Positions 1-6,840 of a stretch of DNA of 11,807 bases are shown here, one piece after another. The notes under the pieces are model-generated. The model did no database searches, was not told where the DNA came from, and worked only from the letters and a program-made list of their open reading frames with translations. Position 1 is the first letter of the stretch; each line of letters opens with the position of its first letter. The translations under genes were made by a program, and so were the position numbers. The stretch is from Spirochaetia bacterium (lineage in GTDB: Bacteria > Spirochaetota > Spirochaetia > Treponematales > Breznakiellaceae): assembly GCA_025997755.1 (NCBI GenBank), contig BNVA01000043.1, positions 1-11,807 of the forward strand. Reading direction: 5' to 3'.

Positions 1-172
1 CATAATAAAAAGAACCCGGTTTATCGGCAACATTATGGGGAAGTGATTTCACAAAATCAGAAGCCCGATCTACAACTAATGTGAGCCTGTTTCTTAATGT
101 ATCGTTACCATCAGCAAACCCCCAAGTAGATAATATCACCAGCAAAAACGGCAAAATAAATGGTTTTTTCAT
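1..172 (-). CDS. Exported protein of unknown function, N-terminal part (gene runs off the window)
   Basis: Reading the minus strand from an ATG at 172-170 gives 57 codons open to the window edge, so only the N-terminus is visible. It begins with MKKP, followed by a strongly hydrophobic stretch (roughly residues 5-16), then a small-residue site ending GFA before DGND. This is a classic Sec signal peptide with a probable cleavage after about residue 20. The mature part starts polar and charged (NDTLRNRLTLVVDRA). Upstream on the same strand are AAAGGA (190-185) and GTGGA (181-177), either of which could act as a ribosome-binding site. The gene is divergent from the pyrophosphatase gene. The protein is therefore probably periplasmic or outer-envelope. 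No family can be assigned from this fragment. Confidence 0.72.
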   Translation of the reverse strand, partial: MKKPFILPFLLVILSTWGFADGNDTLRNRLTLVVDRASDFVKSLPHNVADKPGSFYY

Positions 173-326
173 AATATTCCACTGTCCTTTTATCTTAGCT
201 TTTAATTGACCCAAAACAATATAAGCCATTGTAATATTAAATTACCATTTTTAATATTTGTCAAGAGCTCACCCTCGGCATTGCGGGACATTGCGGATTA
301 TTCCACGGTATGATATAATGAAAATT
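173..326. promoter_or_regulatory. Divergent intergenic region with candidate promoters in both directions
   Basis: This AT-rich gap separates two divergent genes. On the plus strand the best candidate is TTGCGG (291-296), a 17-base spacer, then TATAAT (314-319). TG at 311-312 forms an extended -10. Start of transcription would fall near 326. A second plus-strand candidate is TTGACC (206-211), an 18-base spacer, and TGTAAT (230-235), which would leave a leader of about 85 bases. On the minus strand TTGTTT (219-214), a 16-base spacer and TAAGAT (197-192) could drive the exported-protein gene, weakly. A 10-base unit starting CATTGCGG is repeated in tandem at 279-298 and covers the -35 region of the first promoter. 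All are consensus matches by eye. Confidence 0.45.
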
Positions 327-1994
327 ATGAAAAATAAGGCAAAAAAGCCGGTGTTTATAATGGGACACCGGAACCCAGATACAGATTCGGTAGTGGCTGC
401 GGCATCTTATGCCCATTTAAAGCAGCTTTTAGGAAAACCTGAATATACCGCAGTACGCGGAGGCAAGCTGTCGCCGCAGACCGAGTACATATTTGAACGT
501 TTTAAGGTGCCGGTTCCGCAGTACATTCCGGATATGATCCCCAAAGTGGATTACTACATGAAAAAAACTGTTAAACAGGTTGCGGGCGTTACATCGCTTT
601 GGAAAGCTGTTGCGGAAATGGAAGGGGAAAACACCAAGGTTATTCCATTGATAAACCCTGATGGAACCTACAGCTCGCTTCTTAATTACAATGCCTTTGC
701 GCATAATATTTTGAAGGTGCTGAATCCTGAGACTTCAACATTGTTTTCCACAAACATAAGGCTTATCGCGGAAACGCTTTCCGCACAGCAGGTTCTTACG
801 TTTAACGCCGAAGAGCTTTTTAAATGTATAATTATTGTTGTTTCGGACAGCATAGAAACCTTTAAAAAAACACTCGCGCTGCACACGCCGGAAAATGCCG
901 TGATCATAACCGCAGACAGAGAGGATGTGCAGGAGTACAGTATACAAACCGGCGTACGTGCTTTGATACTTACGTCGGGGACTCCTATGGCAAAAGAGTT
1001 ACGCGAAAAGGCTGAAAAAAAGGGAGTGTCTGTTTTGATAAGCCCTTACCGTTCTGCGGAGACAGCCATGCTTGTAATGTACTCCGCGCCGTCTTCCGAA
1101 ATGGCGGATACAAATGTAAAGCCGGTTAATGTAAATGATACGATACGCTATATACGACCCCACCTGCGCGAATCATCTAACCGTACCCTTCCTGTTGTAG
1201 ACGACAAAAATATTTTGCTTGGTACAATTTCGGAAACAGATCTGTTAGGCGCACCGAATATTGAGATTATACTTTTGGATCATAATGAATTATCGCAGGC
1301 GCTTGAAGGTGTGGAAAATTATATAATACAAGAGGTTATCGATCATCACAGGCTTGGCAATTTGTGTACAAAGGAGCCTATAACTTTTATCAACCGTCCT
1401 GTGGGAGCGACCTGTACAATAATTGTATCGTTGTACAAACAAAACCGGATTCCGATTCCAAAACCCATTGCTTCAATTTTACTTGCGGGAATTCTTGCCG
1501 ACACGCTCAGGCTGCAATCGGCTACAACAACGGCGGAGGACAGGGATACGGCGGAGTACCTTTCAAATATCACTAATTTAGATATAGAACAGCTTGGTTT
1601 TGATATAATGGCTGCCGGGAACAGGCTGGGCGACAGGTCTGTGGGAGAGGTTATACGTCAGGATATGAAAGAGTACAACGAAGCAGGATTGATATTCACG
1701 GTAAGCCAGATCGAGGTTGATTCCACCGACGAGATAATTTCGCGCCGCAAGGAATTTATTGACGAGCTTGAGATAGAGCGGCGTACCCGCGATGCGTTAT
1801 TCAGCGCTATTATGGTTACGGATGTTATAAAACTAACAAGTATTATGATCATATCCAGTAAAAAAGAGTTCCTTCAGGTGATGGACTTTCCGCGTAAAGA
1901 GGAAGGAGTATTTTTTCTCCGCGGCATAGTATCGCGTAAAAAGCAGCTTGTGCCGCTGTTATCCGAACAGGTTCAAAAAGTCGCCGAAGGCTAA
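327..1994 (+). CDS. ppaC: Manganese-dependent (family II) inorganic pyrophosphatase with CBS and DRTGG regulatory domains
   Basis: Cytosolic enzyme that hydrolyses pyrophosphate to phosphate, pulling biosynthetic reactions forward. With the start at 327 it is 555 aa. The DHH-superfamily catalytic core is visible: GHRNPDTDS at residues 13-21 (metal ligands H14, D18, D20), LLDHNE with D318, DHH at 339-341, and the DHHA2 substrate motif SRKKQ at 536-540. About 270 residues are inserted between the first and second motifs. They read as CBS repeat 1 (about 80-125), a DRTGG-like domain (about 145-255; its motif is ADREDVQ) and CBS repeat 2 (about 265-310). This is the nucleotide-regulated CBS-PPase architecture, in which adenine nucleotides tune activity. 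Start choice is uncertain: an ATG at 318 would add three residues and overlaps a TATAAT box, and a TTG at 258 lacks support. Neither ATG has a good ribosome-binding site. The stop lies three bases before the next gene. Confidence 0.93.
   Translation: MKNKAKKPVFIMGHRNPDTDSVVAAASYAHLKQLLGKPEYTAVRGGKLSPQTEYIFERFKVPVPQYIPDMIPKVDYYMKKTVKQVAGVTSLWKAVAEMEGENTKVIPLINPDGTYSSLLNYNAFAHNILKVLNPETSTLFSTNIRLIAETLSAQQVLTFNAEELFKCIIIVVSDSIETFKKTLALHTPENAVIITADREDVQEYSIQTGVRALILTSGTPMAKELREKAEKKGVSVLISPYRSAETAMLVMYSAPSSEMADTNVKPVNVNDTIRYIRPHLRESSNRTLPVVDDKNILLGTISETDLLGAPNIEIILLDHNELSQALEGVENYIIQEVIDHHRLGNLCTKEPITFINRPVGATCTIIVSLYKQNRIPIPKPIASILLAGILADTLRLQSATTTAEDRDTAEYLSNITNLDIEQLGFDIMAAGNRLGDRSVGEVIRQDMKEYNEAGLIFTVSQIEVDSTDEIISRRKEFIDELEIERRTRDALFSAIMVTDVIKLTSIMIISSKKEFLQVMDFPRKEEGVFFLRGIVSRKKQLVPLLSEQVQKVAEG
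1986..1990 (+). promoter_or_regulatory. Ribosome-binding site for the MFS gene
   Basis: GAAGG lies 7 bases before the GTG at 1998, inside the last codons of the pyrophosphatase gene. It supports GTG 1998 as the start and suggests coupled translation of the two genes. Confidence 0.55.
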
Positions 1995-1997
1995 ATA

Positions 1998-3224
1998 GTG
2001 CCGAATTTAAATTTTTTGTCGATCTATAAACAAGATGCAAAACCGCTGCGGTTTTTGAGCGCGCTTGTTCTTTCCGGCATAGCCTACGGTTTATACAAGG
2101 GCGTGCAGGATAACTACCTTGTAGAATTACTTCGCGTAACGCCTTTTGAGCGCGGCATTGTTGAATTTGTACGGGAGCTGCCCGGCTTATTCCTTATTTT
2201 TATACTTGCATCAATGTACCGTTTTGCGGAAAGCCGCGTGTTTAAGATCGGCATGGCTGTAATGCTTGCCGGTATTATAGGTCTTTTATTATGCAAAAGC
2301 GAAAAATTTATTGTAGTTGTCTTTATGGTTTTATGGAGCATAGGTGAGCACATTGTTCTGCCGTTAAAAAGCACAATATCACTTGATCTTGCGGTGCGTG
2401 AAAAAAGCGGCGCCGCGTTAGGACTAACAAGCACGATATATAACGCGGGCAGCATTGCAGGTTTTTTGATCGTAACGCTTTTGTTTTTTGTTTTTAGTAA
2501 AATTGGTTTTACGCGGGAAAGTACAATTCCTTTTAGGGTTGTCTTTGGATGTGCTGCGGCTTTGATGCTTGCCGCCGTCTTGGTTTCGCTTGCAATGCAG
2601 GAAACTAAACTAAAAGCCCCGCGCCGCCGCATATACTTTGCAAAAAAATACTACAAGTTTTATATGCTGGAAGTTTTTTACGGGGCGCGTAAACAAGTTT
2701 TTATGACTTTTGCGCCTATGGTTTTGATCCGTGAATACGGTGCGCATACTTCGTTAATCGCAATTTTACTTGCAATCTGCGCGAGCTTTGCAATGTTTTT
2801 GTCGCCGGTAATAGGCAGGTTGATCGATAAACTGGGATACAAAACAATAATGATTGCAGATACTCTTATTCTTATTATGGTTTGTTTTTTTTACGGATTC
2901 GCGCACAGACTGTTTTCGTTTAATATTGCGTTTGTCGTTGTGTGCATAAACTATATTTTAGACAGCATTTTATCGTTATGCAGCATGGCGACAAATGTTT
3001 ATGTTCAGGATATTTCGTCAAGCCAGGAGGAATTAACCGCAACGATTTCTACAGGCATATCGGTTAATCATTTTATATCGATTTTCATAGCTCTTTTAGG
3101 CGGCTACATCTGGAACATAACAGGTATCGAAGTGTTATTTTCGATCTCCGCAGTACTAGGGCTTTGCAACAGCCTATACGCCGCAACAATCAAGGTTGAA
3201 AAAAAGACAACCCCGCTGTCTTGA
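1998..3224 (+). CDS. Major facilitator superfamily (MFS) transporter, substrate unknown
   Basis: A 408-aa integral inner-membrane protein with about 12 hydrophobic helices, in two groups of six separated by a basic loop (about residues 203-220, containing PRRRIYFAKKYYK). Clear helices include about 60-75, 83-99, 103-123, 140-166, 180-200, 252-272, 283-301, 308-328, 352-372 and 377-395. GRLIDKLGYK at 273-282 matches the MFS loop motif (GxLxDxxGxx), here in the second half between helices 8 and 9. That pattern and the length fit an MFS permease. The substrate cannot be read: no sugar-, drug- or peptide-specific signature is evident. The GTG start has a good ribosome-binding site and sits three bases after the PPase stop, so the two are probably co-transcribed. 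The coupling to pyrophosphatase does not itself reveal the substrate. Confidence 0.85.
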   Translation: MPNLNFLSIYKQDAKPLRFLSALVLSGIAYGLYKGVQDNYLVELLRVTPFERGIVEFVRELPGLFLIFILASMYRFAESRVFKIGMAVMLAGIIGLLLCKSEKFIVVVFMVLWSIGEHIVLPLKSTISLDLAVREKSGAALGLTSTIYNAGSIAGFLIVTLLFFVFSKIGFTRESTIPFRVVFGCAAALMLAAVLVSLAMQETKLKAPRRRIYFAKKYYKFYMLEVFYGARKQVFMTFAPMVLIREYGAHTSLIAILLAICASFAMFLSPVIGRLIDKLGYKTIMIADTLILIMVCFFYGFAHRLFSFNIAFVVVCINYILDSILSLCSMATNVYVQDISSSQEELTATISTGISVNHFISIFIALLGGYIWNITGIEVLFSISAVLGLCNSLYAATIKVEKKTTPLS

Positions 3225-3262
3225 CACTTCCGGCTGTTTTATCGGAACATAATATAGGGATT

Positions 3263-3640
3263 ATGAAAAACTTAATAAACACAAAAAAAGCGCCTGCGGC
3301 TATAGGTCCGTATTCGCAGGGTATTGAGACGGATAGTTTTGTATTTACAAGCGGTCAGCTTCCTATAAACAACGAAACGGGCGAGCTGGAAACGGCAGAC
3401 ATAAAAAGGGCTGCAAAGTACTCAATTGAAAACTGCAAGGCAATTTTGGAAGCTGCGGGTCTGTCGCTTGGTAATGTTGTCAAGACAACGGTATTTATGA
3501 CCGATCTTGCCGATTTTACCGCTATGAACGAGGTTTACAACTCCTATTTTCCGGTAAATCCTCCGGCGAGGAGCTGCGTTCAGGTTGCGGCACTGCCTAA
3601 GGGCGCAAAAATTGAGATTGAGACCCTTGCCGTGAAATAA
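3263..3640 (+). CDS. ridA: RidA family enamine/imine deaminase (YjgF/YER057c/UK114)
   Basis: A 125-aa cytosolic protein of the usual family length. RidA hydrolyses reactive 2-aminoacrylate and related enamines released by PLP-dependent dehydratases, protecting PLP enzymes. Family signatures run the whole length: APAAIGPYSQG at 10-20, FTSGQLP at 28-34, the ENCKAILEAAG helix at 56-66, KTTVFMTD at 74-81, and the C-terminal PPARSCVQVAALPKGAKIEIE at 100-120. The substrate-binding arginine (R103) and the conserved glutamate (E118) are both present. The ATG at 3263 is chosen because it begins the conserved domain; AGGGA (3256-3260) is unusually close, only two bases away. A TTG at 3221 would add 14 non-conserved residues and overlap the upstream stop. 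The 38-base gap after the transporter suggests the same transcript. Confidence 0.93.
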   Translation: MKNLINTKKAPAAIGPYSQGIETDSFVFTSGQLPINNETGELETADIKRAAKYSIENCKAILEAAGLSLGNVVKTTVFMTDLADFTAMNEVYNSYFPVNPPARSCVQVAALPKGAKIEIETLAVK

Positions 3641-3662
3641 TAACCACCGTTTTTTGCAGAAC

Positions 3663-3677
3663 AAGGGCAAAGCCCTT
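3663..3677 (+). terminator. Short hairpin after ridA, possible weak terminator or mRNA processing site
   Basis: AAGGGC (3663-3668) and GCCCTT (3672-3677) can form a perfect 6-bp stem with a 3-base AAA loop in the 92-base gap between ridA and the next gene. It is followed by AAATAATG rather than a run of T, so it is a poor intrinsic terminator. It could be an attenuating or stabilising structure. A chance occurrence is also possible. Confidence 0.3.
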
Positions 3678-3732
3678 AAATAATGCCATAAACTCCGTAT
3701 TTGAAAAAACCGATAAGGTAGTGAGGTATTGC

Positions 3733-4530
3733 GTGCAAATTATCATAGACGGAAAAATTGCCGACATAAAATTAGACATCGAGAAAACACTAGGCGATGT
3801 TTTTTCCGGTCTTGAACTCTGGCTTGAAGATCTGGGGCAGTGCATAAGCGGCTTTGAAATTGACGGCGGCGCGTACTCAGATGGTTTTGATCTTCTCTTT
3901 GAAAAAGACCTTAACGGCATAAAAGAACTCTGGATTATCACCACACCGGTAAATGTTTTATTTTTTGACGCGCTTAACAGGGCAAAGGCGGCTCTTGATT
4001 CTTTAAGCAAAGAAAATTCCGGTAATGAAAAACAATTAGACGAATGGAAAAAAAGCGCGGGCGCAAGTTTTTTGTCTGAACGGGATACAGCGTTGTACGC
4101 GTTGATATGCGCCGCGTTTTCGTCCGGCGACAAGGGCTTGGCGCTTTCGGAAATTGAGGAGCGTCATAAGGAACTGCTTAATCCTGAGGCGGAGTTTCTT
4201 TCTATGGAACATGATGTAGATGAAATAATAAAACGGCTTGAAGACTACTCACTTGATATGCAGACAGGAAATGATAAAAAGTCGGCGCAGACAGTTGTTT
4301 TATTTTCAACTATCGCGGAAAAACTGTTCCGTCTGCTCCATATTATGAATTCGCGTAAAAATGATCTGCTAGACGAATTTACTCAAGTTTTAAAAGAGTT
4401 CCTTGTTTCTTATGAAAATAACGATATGATACTGTCTGGCGATCTTGCCGAATACGAGATCGCGCCGCGTCTTAAAAAATTGTTTGATCTATTAAAAAAT
4501 AACGCCAATTCTTTTGAGGAGAGCGCGTAA
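3733..4530 (+). CDS. Conserved-looking protein of unknown function, first gene of the PilZ/TsaE/TsaB/HD-GYP run
   Basis: A 265-aa soluble, acidic protein; I do not recognise a family. It has two parts. An N-terminal segment (about 1-75) reads as alternating beta strands and a helix (QIIIDGKIADIKLD, then KTLGDVFSGLELWLEDLG, then strands ending LWIITTPVNVLFF). This is suggestive of a small alpha/beta fold. The rest is almost entirely helical and charged, including about 80-175, and a later pair of helices at about 183-228 and 240-258. There is no signal peptide, membrane segment or cysteine cluster. GTG 3733 is preferred because GAGG (3723-3726) sits 6 bases before it and the beta strand starts there. 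GTG 3721, with AAGG two bases upstream, would add four residues. Its stop overlaps the next start (TAATG), so it is translationally coupled to the PilZ protein. A motility or signalling role is inference from context. Confidence 0.75.
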   Translation: MQIIIDGKIADIKLDIEKTLGDVFSGLELWLEDLGQCISGFEIDGGAYSDGFDLLFEKDLNGIKELWIITTPVNVLFFDALNRAKAALDSLSKENSGNEKQLDEWKKSAGASFLSERDTALYALICAAFSSGDKGLALSEIEERHKELLNPEAEFLSMEHDVDEIIKRLEDYSLDMQTGNDKKSAQTVVLFSTIAEKLFRLLHIMNSRKNDLLDEFTQVLKEFLVSYENNDMILSGDLAEYEIAPRLKKLFDLLKNNANSFEESA

Positions 4531-5363
4531 TGCCGATATTAGTAAATTTGTACAGGCTGCAGGCATTAAACCAGTTTCAAATTAACAGTAATCCGGCTAA
4601 TACCGTCATATTTTTTATAGTTGCCGGCGCTATTGCCGCAGTTATAATTTTTCTCAACGTATCAAAAATTATTAACAGTGCCATGTTAAAAGGACAATCC
4701 GGCGCAAATGTAATAAAAGAACGCCCGAAAGTTGATTCGGCTTTCTTTAGGGAAGCAAAAAAATTCGGCTTTAACAGACAAGAATCGGCGCAGCTTGAAA
4801 AAATTTTAAGACATGGCGGCGATGATACGGTTGCTATTCTTTACAACATAAAAGAATCGGACGCATGTTTTAAAGCCGCCGTTTTAAGGATGATGAGAGA
4901 AAGCCGCGACGGTTATGAAAGCAGTGAATTAACAAAGTTATTTGCTATAAGAAATACATTGGAGTATTTTTTGGTTATGACGGGAGCCGTAAACAGAAAC
5001 AAAAAACCGCGCTCGTATATGCGTAAACAAACTAATCTGCCAAGTGCTATGTATCTTGTAAACGTAACGCGCGAAAGCAAAGGAATGAAAACCGTAAAAA
5101 AACTTGTTTTATCGAACAAAATATTCGCCGGTACAATTTTAAATATTTCAATAGGCGGATGTGCAATAAATACTCAGTCAAAAATTAAAACAGGATCACT
5201 TATGAAAATTGAGTTCTCAATTAAGAATAATAAGTGCGCTATGTTAGGCGAAGTATTGCGAATAAATGTAAATTCGGGTTTTGCAGTTTTACATATAAAA
5301 TTCTTAAAGGTGCCTAAAAAAGCACTTAATGTTTTAAATATGTTTATATTTAATTATTCATGA
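4530..5363 (+). CDS. Membrane-anchored PilZ-domain protein, probable cyclic-di-GMP receptor
   Basis: A 277-aa protein with one transmembrane helix near the N-terminus (about residues 25-44, TVIFFIVAGAIAAVIIFLNV) and no cleavable signal peptide. A charged helical region follows (about 65-155), and then a C-terminal PilZ domain (about 158-277). The two c-di-GMP-binding motifs are present: RxxxR at R161-R165 (RSYMR, followed by P171 as in many PilZ domains), and NxSxxG at 205-210 (NISIGG). About 39 residues lie between them, somewhat more than in compact PilZ domains, with a lysine-rich insert (RESKGMKTVKKL, 181-192). The family binds c-di-GMP and changes partner activity, often in motility. GAGGAG (4516-4521) lies 8 bases before the ATG, which overlaps the upstream stop by one base. 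The partner is not identifiable here; the upstream unknown protein is the obvious candidate because the two genes are coupled. Confidence 0.83.
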   Translation: MPILVNLYRLQALNQFQINSNPANTVIFFIVAGAIAAVIIFLNVSKIINSAMLKGQSGANVIKERPKVDSAFFREAKKFGFNRQESAQLEKILRHGGDDTVAILYNIKESDACFKAAVLRMMRESRDGYESSELTKLFAIRNTLEYFLVMTGAVNRNKKPRSYMRKQTNLPSAMYLVNVTRESKGMKTVKKLVLSNKIFAGTILNISIGGCAINTQSKIKTGSLMKIEFSIKNNKCAMLGEVLRINVNSGFAVLHIKFLKVPKKALNVLNMFIFNYS

Positions 5364-5374
5364 GTGAGGAATAA

Positions 5375-5641
5375 ATGACCATATCTCAAATAAAAGATAT
5401 TGTACGTAAAGATGTACCGATATACTACAGACGTGTCTATGCAGGTTCTGCCGTGCTTGAGTTTGCCGGAAAGAAACTGAATGTAGTGGTTGATTGGACT
5501 ATAGAATCAACACCGTTTGGAACAAAAGAAATTGCCGTAACAATTGCGGATAAAGTTGATTATCCGCTTATACCTTTGATTAAAGAGCTAAAAGCTTTTA
5601 TCGAAAATCTTGATAATGACGGTAAACTTCCGCCGCTTTAG
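5375..5641 (+). CDS. Short protein of unknown function (88 aa)
   Basis: An 88-aa cytosolic protein with no motif I recognise. It starts with a basic helix (about 1-19, containing KDIVRKDVPIYYRRV). Strand-like segments follow (GSAVLEFAGKKLNVVVDWTIES at about 24-45 and TKEIAVTIAD at 50-59), then a C-terminal amphipathic helix (about 65-79) and the tail DGKLPPL. There is no signal peptide, membrane segment or cysteine. It is very probably real: GAGGA (5366-5370) lies 4 bases before the ATG, the gene fits neatly 11 bases after the PilZ stop, and codon use resembles its neighbours. Position between a PilZ protein and TsaE links it to the operon but does not reveal its job. Confidence 0.75.
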   Translation: MTISQIKDIVRKDVPIYYRRVYAGSAVLEFAGKKLNVVVDWTIESTPFGTKEIAVTIADKVDYPLIPLIKELKAFIENLDNDGKLPPL

Positions 5642-5678
5642 AAATATTTTTTTACAACGATAAGATTTGTATAAATAT

Positions 5679-6125
5679 ATGACGGAAAGGACAGTTTTTT
5701 TAAGTAATTCACAGGAAGAAACAGAAGACATAGGAAAAAAAATAGGATGTCTTTTGATCCGCGGCAGCGTTCTTGCGTTAAAAGGAGGTTTGGGGGCGGG
5801 GAAAACCTGTTTAACACGGGGAATTGCCCGCTCGTTAGGCGTAACCTGTCCTGTAACAAGTCCTACATATACGATAATCCATGAATACGAAGGCGCTGTT
5901 CCTTTTTTTCATATTGATGCATGGCGGCTTTCGGGAAGCGGCGATTTTGAGGAATTGGGCGGAATTGAAATATTGGAAGGTGATTCAATTTGTGTGATCG
6001 AGTGGAGCGATCATATAAGCGGAGCCTTGCCGGAAAATACTATTTTTGCGGAAATTAAAATACTACAAGACGGTAAACGGGAGATTGTGATTGATGGACT
6101 TTCAAACGAAATCAAGCCTAAGTAA
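5679..6125 (+). CDS. tsaE: tRNA t6A37 threonylcarbamoyladenosine biosynthesis ATPase TsaE
   Basis: A 148-aa cytosolic P-loop ATPase, usual family length. TsaE works with TsaB and TsaD to transfer the threonylcarbamoyl group onto A37 of ANN-decoding tRNAs; its ATPase activity is needed for turnover of the complex. The Walker A motif GGLGAGKT is at 36-43. Other family marks are TRGIARSLG (46-54), the SPTYTIIHEY segment (61-70), HIDAWRL (78-84) and the late VIEWSDH (106-112). The ATG at 5679 is preferred because family members begin shortly before the NSQEETE helix. A TTG at 5667 would add four residues. No strong ribosome-binding site is visible before either. The 3' end overlaps tsaB by 32 bases in a different frame, so the two are surely co-expressed. 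Confidence 0.93.
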   Translation: MTERTVFLSNSQEETEDIGKKIGCLLIRGSVLALKGGLGAGKTCLTRGIARSLGVTCPVTSPTYTIIHEYEGAVPFFHIDAWRLSGSGDFEELGGIEILEGDSICVIEWSDHISGALPENTIFAEIKILQDGKREIVIDGLSNEIKPK

Positions 6126-6840
6126 TAAAACAATTTTAGCCATAGACACATCGGGTTTGTGTTTGCATATCGCCCTTCAAACAGAGGCGGGAGTTTTTTT
6201 AACACTAGCCGATGCCGGAACAACACACAGCGAGCTGCTGTTAGACGCAATAGACGGACTGCTGAAACTTGCCCGTAAAACGCAGGATGATCTTGATTTA
6301 TTGGCAGCACTTAAAGGTCCCGGATCTTTTACCGGTTTGCGGATCGGTTTTGCCGCGATAAAGGGCATAGCCCTGGCATTGAATAAACAGATGGTATCAG
6401 TTCCTACGCTGGACTGTGCGGCATTTATACACAGATCATATCCCGGGCTGGTTTTGCCGGTGCTTGATGCCAAACAGCGAAAATTTTTTGCCGCCGCCTA
6501 CCGCTCAGGTGAACGTTTAACAGAATACATTGACGCGGCGCCGCAGACTCTTGCCGCCCTCATTGAAAAAAACGACAGGGGCGGTATGCCTGCTCTACTT
6601 ACCGGCAGCGGAGCGGAGCTTGCGAATAATGCCCTTGCCGGTTTTATAGCGCCGGATAAGGTGCTGGTGTATCCTGACTACAACTATCCCTTAGCCGGAA
6701 CGATGTTGAAATATATTCAAGATGGGTCTAAAATAATAACCGGTGATGATTTTTTTCAAGCGCCTCTGTATATTCGTTTGAGTGATGCGGAGATAAATGC
6801 GGCTAATAGTGAATTAACCATTATTAAAAGTAGGAATTGA
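6094..6840 (+). CDS. tsaB: tRNA t6A37 threonylcarbamoyladenosine biosynthesis protein TsaB
   Basis: A 248-aa cytosolic protein of the ASKHA fold, a non-catalytic paralogue of TsaD that dimerises with it and recruits TsaE for t6A synthesis. Family signatures are ILAIDTSG at 14-21, THSELLLDAIDGLL at 44-57, the hallmark GPGSFTGLRIG at 75-85, and VPTLDCAA at 103-110. The C-terminal part (about 115-248) is less conserved, as is usual. The ATG at 6094 is chosen with GGGAG (6079-6083) about 10 bases upstream, inside tsaE. This leaves about 12 residues before the first strand, slightly longer than many TsaB proteins; no later ATG, GTG or TTG precedes the conserved start. Its TGA shares a base with the next ATG. 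TsaD is not in the window and should be encoded elsewhere. Confidence 0.93.
   Translation: MDFQTKSSLSNKTILAIDTSGLCLHIALQTEAGVFLTLADAGTTHSELLLDAIDGLLKLARKTQDDLDLLAALKGPGSFTGLRIGFAAIKGIALALNKQMVSVPTLDCAAFIHRSYPGLVLPVLDAKQRKFFAAAYRSGERLTEYIDAAPQTLAALIEKNDRGGMPALLTGSGAELANNALAGFIAPDKVLVYPDYNYPLAGTMLKYIQDGSKIITGDDFFQAPLYIRLSDAEINAANSELTIIKSRN

Noticed and set aside
258..326. TTG start at 258 for the pyrophosphatase, adding 23 residues
   Set aside because: The extra segment (SRAHPRHCGTLRIIPRYDI) is unlike the family N-terminus, has no ribosome-binding site, and contains the best promoter candidate.
2114..2632. 172-codon open frame on the minus strand opposite the MFS gene
   Set aside because: It lies wholly within a well-supported membrane protein gene, has low-complexity basic and serine/threonine content, no family likeness and no plausible context. 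It is a shadow frame.
3221..3262. TTG start at 3221 for ridA
   Set aside because: It would overlap the transporter stop and add 14 residues not seen in RidA proteins. ATG 3263 starts right at the conserved domain.
3597..4133. 178-codon open frame on the minus strand across ridA and the unknown 265-aa gene
   Set aside because: It is antisense to two supported genes and the gap between them, and its translation is serine-rich without recognisable domains.
4530..5363. PilZ domain considered degenerate because RKQTN lacks a second arginine
   Set aside because: The proper register is RSYMR (161-165), which gives an intact RxxxR motif.
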